A stretch of DNA of 64,000 bases from Bacillota bacterium (GTDB lineage: Bacteria > Bacillota > Clostridia > Christensenellales > Aristaeellaceae), in the NCBI GenBank assembly GCA_030057655.1, contig JASGUQ010000047.1:19588-83587 (forward strand). The letters are read 5' to 3'. Every line of letters starts with the position of its first letter. Positions within the stretch are counted from its first letter, which is position 1. This document shows, piece after piece, positions 1 through 7,642 of the stretch. Made by a program: the position numbers and the translations under genes. A model generated the notes under the pieces. The model saw nothing but the letters and a program-made list of their open reading frames with translations. It did not search any database and had not been told where the DNA came from.

Positions 1-1725
1 GGAGATGGCGAAGACCGCGTTCTGGGTCGCGATCAGCACAGTGCGCCTGGCGATGGACAGGGCGGCTGCCATCTTACAGGGGTCGTCGTTCATGATCACG
101 ATGTCGGCAGCCTCAATCGCCGCGTCTGTCCCAAGCGCGCCCATCGCGAAACCCACGTCCGCCCGCGCCAGAACCGGCGCGTCGTTCACGCCGTCGCCCG
201 CGAACACAAGGGTGCCCCTGCCGTCCCTGCCCGCCATCAATTCCTCAATCCGGCTCACCTTGTCCTGGGGCAAAAGCCCTGCGTGAAGCACGTCAATGCC
301 CAGCTTTTCAGCGACCTTCCTGGCCGCTGATTCGCTGTCCCCGGTCAGCATGACCAGGCGTTTAACGCCCTGATTTTTAAGCCGCAGGAGCGCCTCTTTC
401 GCGCAGGGCTTGACCTGATCCTCCATAATAATGCTGCCCAGATAGACACCGTTTTTGGCGACATGGCTCACCGTGCCGCCGTTTTTGTTTTCAGGAACCT
501 CAATGCCCCTGTTTTCCATAAAGGCCGCGTTCCCCACCAGCGTTTCTTCGCTCCCGATCAGGGCGGCCACGCCTTCGCCCGGCGTTTCATACACCTCATT
601 CAGCAGGCTCTCAGGCAGCGGAAACTTGTCCGCCTCGCGTAGGGCTTTCGCGATGGGGTGGGGGGAATGCTTTTCACAAAGCGCGGCCAGGCTCAGCAGT
701 TCCTGTTCGCTGACCCCGTTTGCCACAACAGAACTGACTGTAAAACGGCCTTCTGTCAGCGTGCCCGTCTTGTCAAACACGAAGGTATCGGCCTTGGCCA
801 GGGCCTCCAGGTGGTTGGAGCCCTTCACCAGGATGCCCGCGCGGGAGGCGCCCCCGATGCCGCCAAAGAAGGACAGGGGGATGGAGATCACCAAAGCGCA
901 GGGGCAGGACACCACCAGGAAGTTGAGCGCCCTGTACACCCAGTCGGACAGGAGGGCGCCCGGGATCAGGAGGGACGGCACAAAGGCCAGAAGAACCGCC
1001 ATGATCACAACGGCCGGCGTATAGATGGCCGAAAACCGGGTGATGAAAGCCTCCTGCCTGGATTTTTTGTCGGTCGCGTTTTCCACCATCTCCAGGATGC
1101 GGTTCACAGTGGATTGCTCAAATGGCCTGGTCACCCTGATGGTTAAAGCGGCGTTGATGTTCACGCAGCCGGAGAGCGCCTCATCCCCCGGTTTCACCGG
1201 GCGCGGCAGGGCCTCGCCTGTCAGCGAAGCCGTGTCCAGTTGGCTGACGCCTGAAACAACGATGCCGTCAAGCGGCAGCCTTTCCCCGGGCAGAACTGAT
1301 ATCAGGTCGCCCGTTTTTACTTCCTCAGGGTCAATCTTTTTGACCTGCCCATCTTCACCCAGCAGGTTCGCCGTGTCCGGCCGCAGGTTCATCGTTTCCG
1401 CGATCGCGCGGCGGGATTTGTCCACCGCGTAGTCCTGAAACATTTCTCCTGTCTGATAAAAGACCATCACCGCCACGGCTTCCTCGTATTCGCCAATGAC
1501 AATCGCCCCGATGGTGGCCAGGGACATCAAAAAATGCTCGTCAAACACCTGCCCTCTGATGATGCCCATGACGGCATGAATCATTACATCATAGCCCGCG
1601 ATCAGATAGGACAGCACCATCAGCCCTGTCCTGACCTCCGGGTTCTTCGTCAAAAACCCTGCGATTAAAAGCGCAAGGGCCAGGGGAATGCGGAAAGGCC
1701 GGCTTTTAAGTTTGCTGAGCGTCAT
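1..1725 (-). CDS. P1B-type heavy-metal ATPase (Zn/Cd/Pb class), 3' end cut by window edge
   Basis: This is a membrane pump that exports divalent metal ions using ATP. Translation from the ATG at 1725 runs open to the window edge (575 codons). It shows the membrane motif SCPCALV near residue 272, the phosphorylation motif DKTGT near 315 and the hinge motif GDGVNDAP near 511, in the family order. The CPC triplet and the stretch EMFQDYAVDKSRRAI are typical of CadA/ZntA-like pumps. The N-terminus has no HMA domain; a separate HMA protein ends 13 bases upstream (1739-1957) and must be co-transcribed. The start follows GGAGGGAAAG closely. The last membrane helices lie outside the window. The exact metal cannot be fixed from what is visible; zinc or cadmium is favoured over copper. 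Confidence 0.93.
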   Translation of the reverse strand, partial: MTLSKLKSRPFRIPLALALLIAGFLTKNPEVRTGLMVLSYLIAGYDVMIHAVMGIIRGQVFDEHFLMSLATIGAIVIGEYEEAVAVMVFYQTGEMFQDYAVDKSRRAIAETMNLRPDTANLLGEDGQVKKIDPEEVKTGDLISVLPGERLPLDGIVVSGVSQLDTASLTGEALPRPVKPGDEALSGCVNINAALTIRVTRPFEQSTVNRILEMVENATDKKSRQEAFITRFSAIYTPAVVIMAVLLAFVPSLLIPGALLSDWVYRALNFLVVSCPCALVISIPLSFFGGIGGASRAGILVKGSNHLEALAKADTFVFDKTGTLTEGRFTVSSVVANGVSEQELLSLAALCEKHSPHPIAKALREADKFPLPESLLNEVYETPGEGVAALIGSEETLVGNAAFMENRGIEVPENKNGGTVSHVAKNGVYLGSIIMEDQVKPCAKEALLRLKNQGVKRLVMLTGDSESAARKVAEKLGIDVLHAGLLPQDKVSRIEELMAGRDGRGTLVFAGDGVNDAPVLARADVGFAMGALGTDAAIEAADIVIMNDDPCKMAAALSIARRTVLIATQNAVFAIS

Positions 1726-1738
1726 CTTTCCCTCCGGT

Positions 1739-1957
1739 TCATCGGATCAGCCGCGCTTCCGGTTCAATGGTTTTGATGATGGCGTCGGCCTTTGAAAGGG
1801 CGTCTTCCAGGCAGTCTTCTTTGACATTCAGGGTCAGTTTCTGGGTCAGGAAATTGACCCTTGCCTCACTCACTCCGGGCAGGGCCGCGATTTTCCGCTC
1901 CATCTTGGCCGCGCAGCTGGCGCAGCCAAGGTTTCTTATCTTCAGCACAGAGATCAT
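1739..1957 (-). CDS. Small HMA-domain metal-binding protein (metallochaperone)
   Basis: This is a 72-residue soluble protein consisting of one heavy-metal-associated domain. The metal site CASC lies in NLGCASCAAKME about ten residues from the start, followed by the beta-alpha-beta pattern of the fold. I place the start at the ATG at 1957 because AGGAGG sits six bases before it; a longer reading to 2026 would overlap the promoter. The stop is 13 bases ahead of the metal ATPase, so the two form an operon. The protein probably delivers the metal to the pump, or replaces the N-terminal HMA domain the pump lacks. Confidence 0.88.
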   Translation of the reverse strand: MISVLKIRNLGCASCAAKMERKIAALPGVSEARVNFLTQKLTLNVKEDCLEDALSKADAIIKTIEPEARLIR

Positions 1958-1996
1958 AACTTGTCCTCCTGGTGCCAATGCATCTGTATAATCCAT

Positions 1997-2026
1997 ATTA
2001 TAGTTGAACGGTTGCTCAAGTGTCAA
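1997..2026 (-). promoter_or_regulatory. Promoter with internal inverted repeat for the HMA-ATPase operon
   Basis: On the minus strand, TTGACA (2021-2026) and TATAAT (1997-2002) are separated by 18 bases. The spacer carries the inverted repeat TTGAGC-AACC-GTTCAA (2004-2019), placed as ArsR/SmtB-family metal sensors bind. No ArsR gene is visible beside it. The promoter call is strong; the operator is an inference. Confidence 0.8.
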
Positions 2027-2082
2027 TCCTCTTTTGCTTTACAAGCATTCAGCGTTCCATTAGAATACGGACATCAGAAAAT

Positions 2083-2109
2083 GGGGCCGCAAGCTTTGCT
2101 TGCAGCCCC
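2083..2109. terminator. Hairpin terminator downstream of the oxidoreductase
   Basis: GGGGC-GCAAGC pairs with GCTTGC-GCCCC around a TTT loop. T-rich sequence lies on both sides (TTTTC on the plus strand, ATTTTC on the minus strand). It separates the oxidoreductase (ending at 2130) from the metal operon promoter. Confidence 0.7.
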
Positions 2110-2129
2110 TTTTCATATATAAAACCAGT

Positions 2130-3104
2130 TTATTTAACCTTGATAATAGCCTGTTCCTTGTCAGACAGGTAGGCGTTTTCCAGCAGTTCCGTCAGCGCGA
2201 TGGCGCGCTCCATGTCAAACAGGATGGGGGTTCCCTTCTGGATCCCGTCCAGGAACTGGCGCATGGCTGTGGGCAGGGCGGGGGGCGATTCCGGCTCAAA
2301 CCACCCGTCGCCATGGCCCTCAGCGCGCATCCTGATCCTGCCTTCTGAGCGGACGATCGCGCCCCTGGTGCCCAGCAGCTCAAAGAAATCGCCGTTGTAG
2401 GGGGAGATAAAGGAGGTCTCCAGCACCGCGATGGCCTTGTTTTCAAACTCTGCCACGGTGACCGCGTTGTCGTCAGCGCCCATGGGCGCGACGGTGTTGT
2501 TGAACATGCTGGCGACCCGCGCGGGCTTGCCCAAAAGGTAGCTTGCGATGTACAGCGGATGGCAGCCCAGGTCCATCATCGCGCCGCCGCCCGCGTCCTT
2601 GGGATCATACCAGTAGTCCGGCAGCCACCCGGCCAGCGCGCCGTTGTGCGCCATGCGGAAGCGCAGGTAGTGGATGTCCCCCAAGGTGCCCTTTTCAATC
2701 TCCTGTCTGCACAATTGGATGAGGGGCGTGGTCAACTGCGGGTAGGAGATGCAGAACTTGACGCCGTTTTCCTTGACGGCCTCAGCGATTTCATTTGTTT
2801 CTTTCAGGTTGGTGGCCAGCGCCTTTTCCGTAAAGATGTGCTTTTTCGCCTTGGCAGCCTTGATCATCACCCGGTGATGCGCGGTCGTTTCAGTATCCAC
2901 GACCACCGCGTCCACGTCGCTTCTGCTCAGCGCCTTGTCAAGGTTCGGCTCAAAATCAACGCCCAGCTCCTGCGCCCATGCTGCGCCCCGCTCTTTGTCC
3001 TCATCCCACACGCAGGTGATTTTGGCGTCCGGCGCTTCCCCGATCATGCGGGCGTAGTCCTTGGCGTGCACGTGCCATTTGGACAGCATCAGGATATTGA
3101 CCAT
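2130..3104 (-). CDS. Gfo/Idh/MocA-family NAD(P)-dependent oxidoreductase
   Basis: This is a predicted cytoplasmic sugar or polyol dehydrogenase of 324 residues, the usual family length. The N-terminal Rossmann part starts MVNILMLSKWHVHAKDY and includes DAVVVDTETTAHH. The family EKP motif appears as FTEKALATN near residue 93, so lysine is kept but proline is changed to alanine. The C-terminal half fits the GFO_IDH_MocA_C beta-sheet domain (GGGAMMDLGCHPLY). The start has a good GGAGG. The gene follows the zinc-ribbon protein by 46 bases, so the two may be co-transcribed. The substrate is unknown. Confidence 0.88.
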   Translation of the reverse strand: MVNILMLSKWHVHAKDYARMIGEAPDAKITCVWDEDKERGAAWAQELGVDFEPNLDKALSRSDVDAVVVDTETTAHHRVMIKAAKAKKHIFTEKALATNLKETNEIAEAVKENGVKFCISYPQLTTPLIQLCRQEIEKGTLGDIHYLRFRMAHNGALAGWLPDYWYDPKDAGGGAMMDLGCHPLYIASYLLGKPARVASMFNNTVAPMGADDNAVTVAEFENKAIAVLETSFISPYNGDFFELLGTRGAIVRSEGRIRMRAEGHGDGWFEPESPPALPTAMRQFLDGIQKGTPILFDMERAIALTELLENAYLSDKEQAIIKVK

Positions 3105-3150
3105 CTTTTACCTCCACAATCACTTTTATATTCAAGTTTTTGCGCCGCTT

Positions 3151-3804
3151 TTAACCCTTCCCCTTCATCTTGGCAGCCACCATCTGCGCCGCCTCGTCAA
3201 ACTCATGCCTGGGCAGGTAGAGCACCATGAACAAAAAGGAGTAGGGGCGGTACAGGCTGATGCGCCCCGCGCGGGGGGAAAGCTTGTACCTGGCCGCGTC
3301 CTGCCAGAGCAGGTATTCCTCATGCGCCAGAAGGAAGGGCTTGCCCTCCGCGTTTGGCTGGAAGGCAGCCTTGTCATAGCGGATCATCCTGCTCCAGCAC
3401 TTGAGCCTGGTGGGCTCTATCCAGGTGCGCTTCAAGACCCCCTTGGGGTCCAGCATGTACTGCACGGATTCCCGCCCCTGAAAAAGCAGCATCAAAAGCC
3501 CAAGAATGATTAGAAGAAATCCAAGGGCGACCGCGGTCTGGGTGATGCCGGTGGACTTAAAAAAACTGGTGAAGGCGGCAGCGCCTGACATGATGTACTC
3601 AATGATCAGCATGATGATGACCGTCGCGGCCACCGCGAAAGCGGCCACCCGGGTGATAAGTCCCAAACGGGCGGGGTCTGAGAGCGCGGGCCTGCTGTCC
3701 TCCCACACAAAGCGCACGGAAGGATTGCCCAGCGCCTTCCCGCAGGAATCGCAATAGGGCTGCGCGTTTTGGCGCATACATTTTTGACAGAAATAAACCA
3801 GCAT
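3151..3804 (-). CDS. Zinc-ribbon membrane protein of unknown function
   Basis: This is a 217-residue protein I do not recognise. Residues 6-21 form a zinc ribbon (CQKC, then CDSC). Two hydrophobic helices follow, near residues 52-72 and 92-108. The soluble C-terminal half is rich in aromatic and basic residues (WSRMIRYDKAAFQ) and may pack against the membrane. It lies upstream of the oxidoreductase on the same strand and diverges from the radical SAM gene. A strong promoter precedes it. No enzymatic motif is seen. Confidence 0.75.
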   Translation of the reverse strand: MLVYFCQKCMRQNAQPYCDSCGKALGNPSVRFVWEDSRPALSDPARLGLITRVAAFAVAATVIIMLIIEYIMSGAAAFTSFFKSTGITQTAVALGFLLIILGLLMLLFQGRESVQYMLDPKGVLKRTWIEPTRLKCWSRMIRYDKAAFQPNAEGKPFLLAHEEYLLWQDAARYKLSPRAGRISLYRPYSFLFMVLYLPRHEFDEAAQMVAAKMKGKG

Positions 3805-3850
3805 GAAGGCATCCTTTGTATCTCATTCTGCGATGGTTCGCAGCTTACTA

Positions 3851-3879
3851 ATTATACCTGTTTTCATGTATGCTGACAA
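3851..3879 (-). promoter_or_regulatory. Promoter for the zinc-ribbon membrane protein
   Basis: On the minus strand, TTGTCA (3874-3879) and TATAAT (3851-3856) have a 17-base spacer. It fires away from the radical SAM gene. Confidence 0.72.
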
Positions 3880-3945
3880 ATGTCGGGCTATGCCCGGTCT
3901 TGAGATTGTGATAGCATAAGGCGATACAAGAAAGGGAGGGACGCA

Positions 3946-5589
3946 ATGAAACAGCCGCTTAAGATAGCGCTTTTGGGCATCTCCTCCCAGTACATCCATT
4001 CCAACCTCGCACCCTGGTGCCTGGTGAACGGGCTTAAAACCTACGCGAAGGCTGACCATCAGGCTGTTGTGGTGGAGGGCACGGTCAACGAGCCCGTTCA
4101 AAACATCCTGGAGCGGGTGATTTTGGAGCAGCCGGATCTGTTGGGCGTCAGCTGCTACATCTGGAACATCCAAACGGTGGAAACGCTGCTGCCCCAGGTT
4201 AAAAAAACGCTTCCCGCCTGCCTGATCGCGCTTGGCGGGCCGGAGGTTGGCTTTCGGGCGCAAGATGCCCTCCTTTCCTTTCCGGAGGCGGATTTTGTGT
4301 TTTCAGGCGAAGGCGAACTGCCCTTTGCCAAATTGACAGACGCGCTGTGCGGGTTTGAGGAGTTGAAAAACGTGCCCGGTCTGTCCTGCCGGGAGGAGGG
4401 AACCCTCAAAATCAGCGGGCCCTTTCTGCACGAGAAGACCCAGGGCAGCCCCTACACGGAGGATTACTTATTGGCTTTAAACGGCCGCATTGCCTATTTG
4501 GAGACCAGCCGCGGCTGTCCCTATTCCTGCGCCTTCTGCCTGTCCGGTCGGAAGGAGAAACTGCGCCAGGCGCCGCTGGATCAGGCCTTTGCAGACATCC
4601 TGCTTTTGGCCAATTCCGGCGCCAAAACCGTCAAACTGGTGGACCGGACCTTCAACGCGGACAGGGCGCGCGCGCTTTTGATCCTGCGCTTCATCGCGTC
4701 TGAACATGGCAAGGGCATACCGGAGGGTGTCACCTTCCATTTTGAGATCGCGGGCGACCTGCTGGATGAGGACACACTGGCCTTCTTGCGAACCGTGCCA
4801 AAGGGGCTGTTCCAGTTTGAGATCGGCCTGCAGTCCATGGACGAAAAGACCCTGCGCCTGGTGCGCCGGAACACGGACATGGCTTACCTCATCAGGCAGG
4901 TGCGCCAATTGATCCAAATGGAAACCGCCCATGTGCACCTGGACCTGATCGCGGGCCTGCCGCAGGAGGATCTGAGCGCGTTTATAAAGGGCTTTGACCA
5001 GGCCTATCTGCTGCGCCCCCATGCCCTGCAGCTGGGCTTTTTAAAGCTGATCCACGGCAGCGCCATGCGGGAGGAGGGGGGGAAGTACCCCTGCGCCTTT
5101 GATCCCTTGCCGCCCTATGAGGTCCGCTCCACGCCCTTTATGTCTGAAAGTGACTTCGCAGTCTTAAAAACGGCGGAGCGCGCCCTGGACAAGCTGCACA
5201 ATTCCGGGCGCTTCCCGCGCACCCTGCGTTTTTTAACGGAAGAAATGGAATTTCAGCCCTTTGACTTGTTCCTGAACCTGGGCCGGGCCATTATCATAGC
5301 GGAAGGGGAGGGGAGCAGCTTGCCGCTGGACAAGCTGAACGACTGCCTGGCCGGGCACACCGCCATCATCCCCATCCTGGTGGGCTCTGATGAAAACGCC
5401 TTCCTGCTGTCCAACATGCTCCGCCATAAGGGCGTCTTCGTGCCCCCCGCGGTCTTCCCCGCCGTTCCCAAGGGCAAGGCCAGGCTCCGCTTCTGCGTGG
5501 TCAGCGAGCACAAGGAGGAGCAGATCATCAGGGCGCTGGACGCTCTGGTAGAGGCCGCCCAGGAAGCCGGCATCGAGCTTCCGGCGTAA
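3946..5589 (+). CDS. B12-binding-domain radical SAM protein (DUF4080-type)
   Basis: This is a 547-residue iron-sulfur enzyme. The N-terminal 130 residues look like a cobalamin-binding Rossmann fold (LLGVSCYIWNIQTVETLLPQ, ALGGPEVGF). The radical SAM cluster motif follows near residue 187: SRGCPYSCAFC, that is CxxxCxxC. Further SAM-barrel strands are seen (FEIGLQSMDEKTL, HLDLIAGLPQED). The C-terminal region resembles DUF4080. The ATG follows AGGGAGGG. Such proteins often modify lipids, tetrapyrroles or peptides; the substrate cannot be told here. It appears to be a single gene ended by a terminator at 5641-5665. Confidence 0.88.
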   Translation: MKQPLKIALLGISSQYIHSNLAPWCLVNGLKTYAKADHQAVVVEGTVNEPVQNILERVILEQPDLLGVSCYIWNIQTVETLLPQVKKTLPACLIALGGPEVGFRAQDALLSFPEADFVFSGEGELPFAKLTDALCGFEELKNVPGLSCREEGTLKISGPFLHEKTQGSPYTEDYLLALNGRIAYLETSRGCPYSCAFCLSGRKEKLRQAPLDQAFADILLLANSGAKTVKLVDRTFNADRARALLILRFIASEHGKGIPEGVTFHFEIAGDLLDEDTLAFLRTVPKGLFQFEIGLQSMDEKTLRLVRRNTDMAYLIRQVRQLIQMETAHVHLDLIAGLPQEDLSAFIKGFDQAYLLRPHALQLGFLKLIHGSAMREEGGKYPCAFDPLPPYEVRSTPFMSESDFAVLKTAERALDKLHNSGRFPRTLRFLTEEMEFQPFDLFLNLGRAIIIAEGEGSSLPLDKLNDCLAGHTAIIPILVGSDENAFLLSNMLRHKGVFVPPAVFPAVPKGKARLRFCVVSEHKEEQIIRALDALVEAAQEAGIELPA

Positions 5590-5640
5590 TTCATACTAAA
5601 GTACATGTCGCCCTCGGGCGACACAAATAGGGGATGAAAA

Positions 5641-5665
5641 CGAGGTGCTCAGGCGCCTCGTTTTT
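5641..5665 (+). terminator. Rho-independent terminator of the radical SAM gene
   Basis: CGAGGTGC-TCAG-GCGCCTCG forms an 8-bp stem with one G-U pair, followed by TTTTT. A second hairpin (TGTCGCC-CTCG-GGCGACA, 5606-5623) lies between it and the stop codon. The T-run abuts the presumed left end of the insertion sequence. Confidence 0.82.
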
Positions 5666-5679
5666 CAGTAGAATGGTGG

Positions 5680-5846
5680 AAAGAGCAGGCGAGAAGCACG
5701 GGATTGGGAGTTGCATCTCAGATTGTTGAGAAGGCAGAATACTAAACAGTGCCGGGGAGGCTTCAAGCACAAATAAGTGGGCAGAAAGCCCGAACGCTAA
5801 TCATTGAGAAAGATCAATTCTTCATGCAAGCCACCCCGCCTGCTCT
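5680..5846 (+). ncRNA. Candidate IS110 bridge RNA
   Basis: The non-coding left end of the IS is closed by a long-range helix. GGAAAGAGCAGGCG (5678-5691) pairs with CGCCTGCTCTCTCC (5837-5850) at 13 of 14 positions and encloses about 145 bases with further local stems. Bridge RNAs have been shown for IS110 elements such as IS621, where an RNA of about 177 bases from the same place holds target and donor loops. The location, size and closing helix fit; the loops were not mapped here. Confidence 0.6.
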
Positions 5847-5883
5847 CTCCGATTGAATTATATCATGAAAGGAGGTGAAAAAG

Positions 5884-7155
5884 ATGGAAATCGTGTATCC
5901 GATATGTTGTGGCGTCGATGTACACAAATCCTTTTTAGTTGCCACCATCATCACCACCCATCCACAGAGCCTTGAAGCATCTTACCAGAAGAAGCGCTTT
6001 TCAACATTTAACAACAGCCTTCTAAGTTTTAAGAAATGGCTGCTGGAAAACAACTGCCGTCATGTGTGCATGGAAAGTACCGGGAAATACTGGATTCCTG
6101 TGTTTAATTTACTTGAAGATGCAATACATGTGATTATTGCCAACCCCAAGTGGGTATCTGTGGTGAAAGGGAATAAGGACGATGTGAAGGACTCGAAATG
6201 GATAGGCGAATTATTCCGTCTGGGTCTGGTGCCCGGGAGCTTTATACCGGATAAAAAGATACGTATGCTCAGGGAATGCACGCGGTATCGCTGTAAAATG
6301 GTGGCGATGAAGGCGAGTGAGAAGAACCGATATCAAAACGCCTTTACAGTCTGCAATGTGGCCCTTGATTCAGTGGTCAGCAGTATGTTTGGGAAGTCGG
6401 CAACAGCCATAGTGGATTATATGATTAGTGACGCGCCTTTTGACCCCTTGCACTGTGTGACCCTGTTGCATGGAAGACTGAAGAAAAAGTCAGAACAAAT
6501 TGTGGAAGCGGTGGAAGGATTTCAAATGGAAGCGGAGCAAAAGCAGAGAATCCGTTGCATTCAGTCCCACATGCAGGCATTGGATATTCTAATAGCACAG
6601 ATAGATGAAGTCATCAATGAACTGACGGCTCCATTCACAAGTCATCTGGACTTGTTGTGCAGCATACCGGGAGTGAAACGGCTGACAGCAGTAAGTATTC
6701 TGTCGGAAATAGGAACGGACATGAGCAAGTTCGCTTCCTCCAAGCGCCTGTGTTCCTGGGCAGGGCTTGTGCCTGGAAACAACCAGTCGGCAGGAAAAAA
6801 GAAGTCAGTGCGAATCACAAGGGCGGGCGTGTACTTAAAGCCGACATTGATCCAGGCAGCACATGCGGCAGTACGAGACAAGAGCTGTGACTACTACGGG
6901 AACAAGTATCAGAAGATCGCCAACCGCCGGGGAAAGAAGAAGGCAATTGTAGCTATAGCGCGAATGATACTGACAGCGGTATTCCATATGCTGCAAAGCG
7001 GCCAAAGCTTTCAGCCGGGTGATTTGCTGAATGAAGAACAATTAGCAGACCTGAGAGAGAAGAAGCATAAAAACTCTTTGAAGGAAGCAGCCAAGTTGAT
7101 TCAAAAAGCAGGAATCGTACTGCCTGAACAATTTCTGCTTTCCTTGTCAGGCTAA
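5884..7155 (+). CDS. IS110-family transposase (DEDD recombinase)
   Basis: This is a 423-residue bridge-RNA-type recombinase. The N-terminal RuvC-like domain shows the acidic residues in CGVDVHKSF, CMESTGKYW and DVKDSKW. The C-terminal Transposase_20 domain shows LCSIPGVKRLTA and CSWAGLVPGNNQSAGKKK, which should hold the catalytic serine. The start is taken at the ATG at 5884 because AAAGGAGG lies eight bases upstream; the GTG at 5875 overlaps that site. Length and motifs are intact, so the element may still be active. Codon use is more AT-rich than in the flanking genes. Confidence 0.95.
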   Translation: MEIVYPICCGVDVHKSFLVATIITTHPQSLEASYQKKRFSTFNNSLLSFKKWLLENNCRHVCMESTGKYWIPVFNLLEDAIHVIIANPKWVSVVKGNKDDVKDSKWIGELFRLGLVPGSFIPDKKIRMLRECTRYRCKMVAMKASEKNRYQNAFTVCNVALDSVVSSMFGKSATAIVDYMISDAPFDPLHCVTLLHGRLKKKSEQIVEAVEGFQMEAEQKQRIRCIQSHMQALDILIAQIDEVINELTAPFTSHLDLLCSIPGVKRLTAVSILSEIGTDMSKFASSKRLCSWAGLVPGNNQSAGKKKSVRITRAGVYLKPTLIQAAHAAVRDKSCDYYGNKYQKIANRRGKKKAIVAIARMILTAVFHMLQSGQSFQPGDLLNEEQLADLREKKHKNSLKEAAKLIQKAGIVLPEQFLLSLSG

Positions 7156-7266
7156 ACACAACAGCCCATTTGCTTGTAGAAACGCTCCATGTGAGCGCTT
7201 GTTAATTAATCAATTTATTCCCGGTTTTGACTATACAAGAGTAAGGTGTTTTCACGCTATTCCAAT

Positions 7267-7398
7267 CGTTATTGCATCGTCGCGCCGGATTTTATGCTGC
7301 CCTGCTGCGTCAGTCAACCTCAATGTAGCTCAGGCTACACCCTCGGTTTCCTTCCCTGCAGGACGGCATAACCCCTCGCCGCTTTTGATGCAATAACG
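7267..7398. repeat. Long palindromic element (132 bp) next to the IS
   Basis: CGTTATTGCATC (7267-7278) and GATGCAATAACG (7387-7398) are perfect 12-bp inverted ends. Inside lie a second imperfect pair (TTATGC..CCTGC with GCAGG..GCATAA) and a central hairpin TGTAGC-TCAG-GCTACA. The whole could fold into one long cruciform. There is no open frame of note. It may be a MITE or REP-like element. Confidence 0.7.
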
Positions 7399-7435
7399 CT
7401 TTACATCAGTATAAGATCAGCTTTTTTGATAACTG

Positions 7436-7467
7436 CCGGTTTCTATGAAAATAGAAGCCGGTTTTTT
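7436..7467 (+). terminator. Rho-independent terminator upstream of rhaA
   Basis: CCGGTTTCTAT-GAAA-ATAGAAGCCGG forms an 11-bp stem with one G-U pair and a GAAA loop, followed by TTTTTT. It isolates rhaA from transcription coming through the IS. Confidence 0.85.
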
Positions 7468-7576
7468 GTATCAAGGAAAAGGCTTTTGCCTTGCGCGCGC
7501 GGAGGGGATTATGGTATTTTAAATGAAGTTAACAGCCAGGATCCGGCGCCAATATCAAACCCAAAAGAACCATGGC

Positions 7577-7606
7577 TTGTCCGGGTTTTGGCCAGTCAAA
7601 TAAAAT
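7577..7606 (+). promoter_or_regulatory. Candidate rhaA promoter and operator
   Basis: TTGTCC (7577-7582) and TAAAAT (7601-7606) are separated by 18 bases. The palindrome GGCAA-A-TTGCC (7613-7623) lies just downstream and could be a repressor site. The match to consensus is moderate. Confidence 0.45.
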
Positions 7607-7642
7607 ATGCGCGGCAAATTGCCCGCTAAAGAGGAGCGCAAC

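Larger units (their letters stand above)
5666..7240 (+). mobile_element. IS110-family insertion sequence (ends approximate)
   Basis: The element has one transposase gene (5884-7155), a structured non-coding left part of about 200 bases, and a short right flank. This is the layout of the IS110 subgroup rather than IS1111, where the long non-coding part is on the right. There are no clear terminal inverted repeats, as expected. Base composition is visibly more AT-rich than the neighbours. The left end is placed after the host terminator and the right end just past the TTGACT at 7227. Both ends are inferred and could shift by tens of bases. Confidence 0.75.

Noticed and set aside
7320..7340. tRNA-like string GTAGCTCAG
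   Set aside because: It is part of a short hairpin inside the palindromic element; there is no acceptor stem, anticodon arm or T-loop around it.
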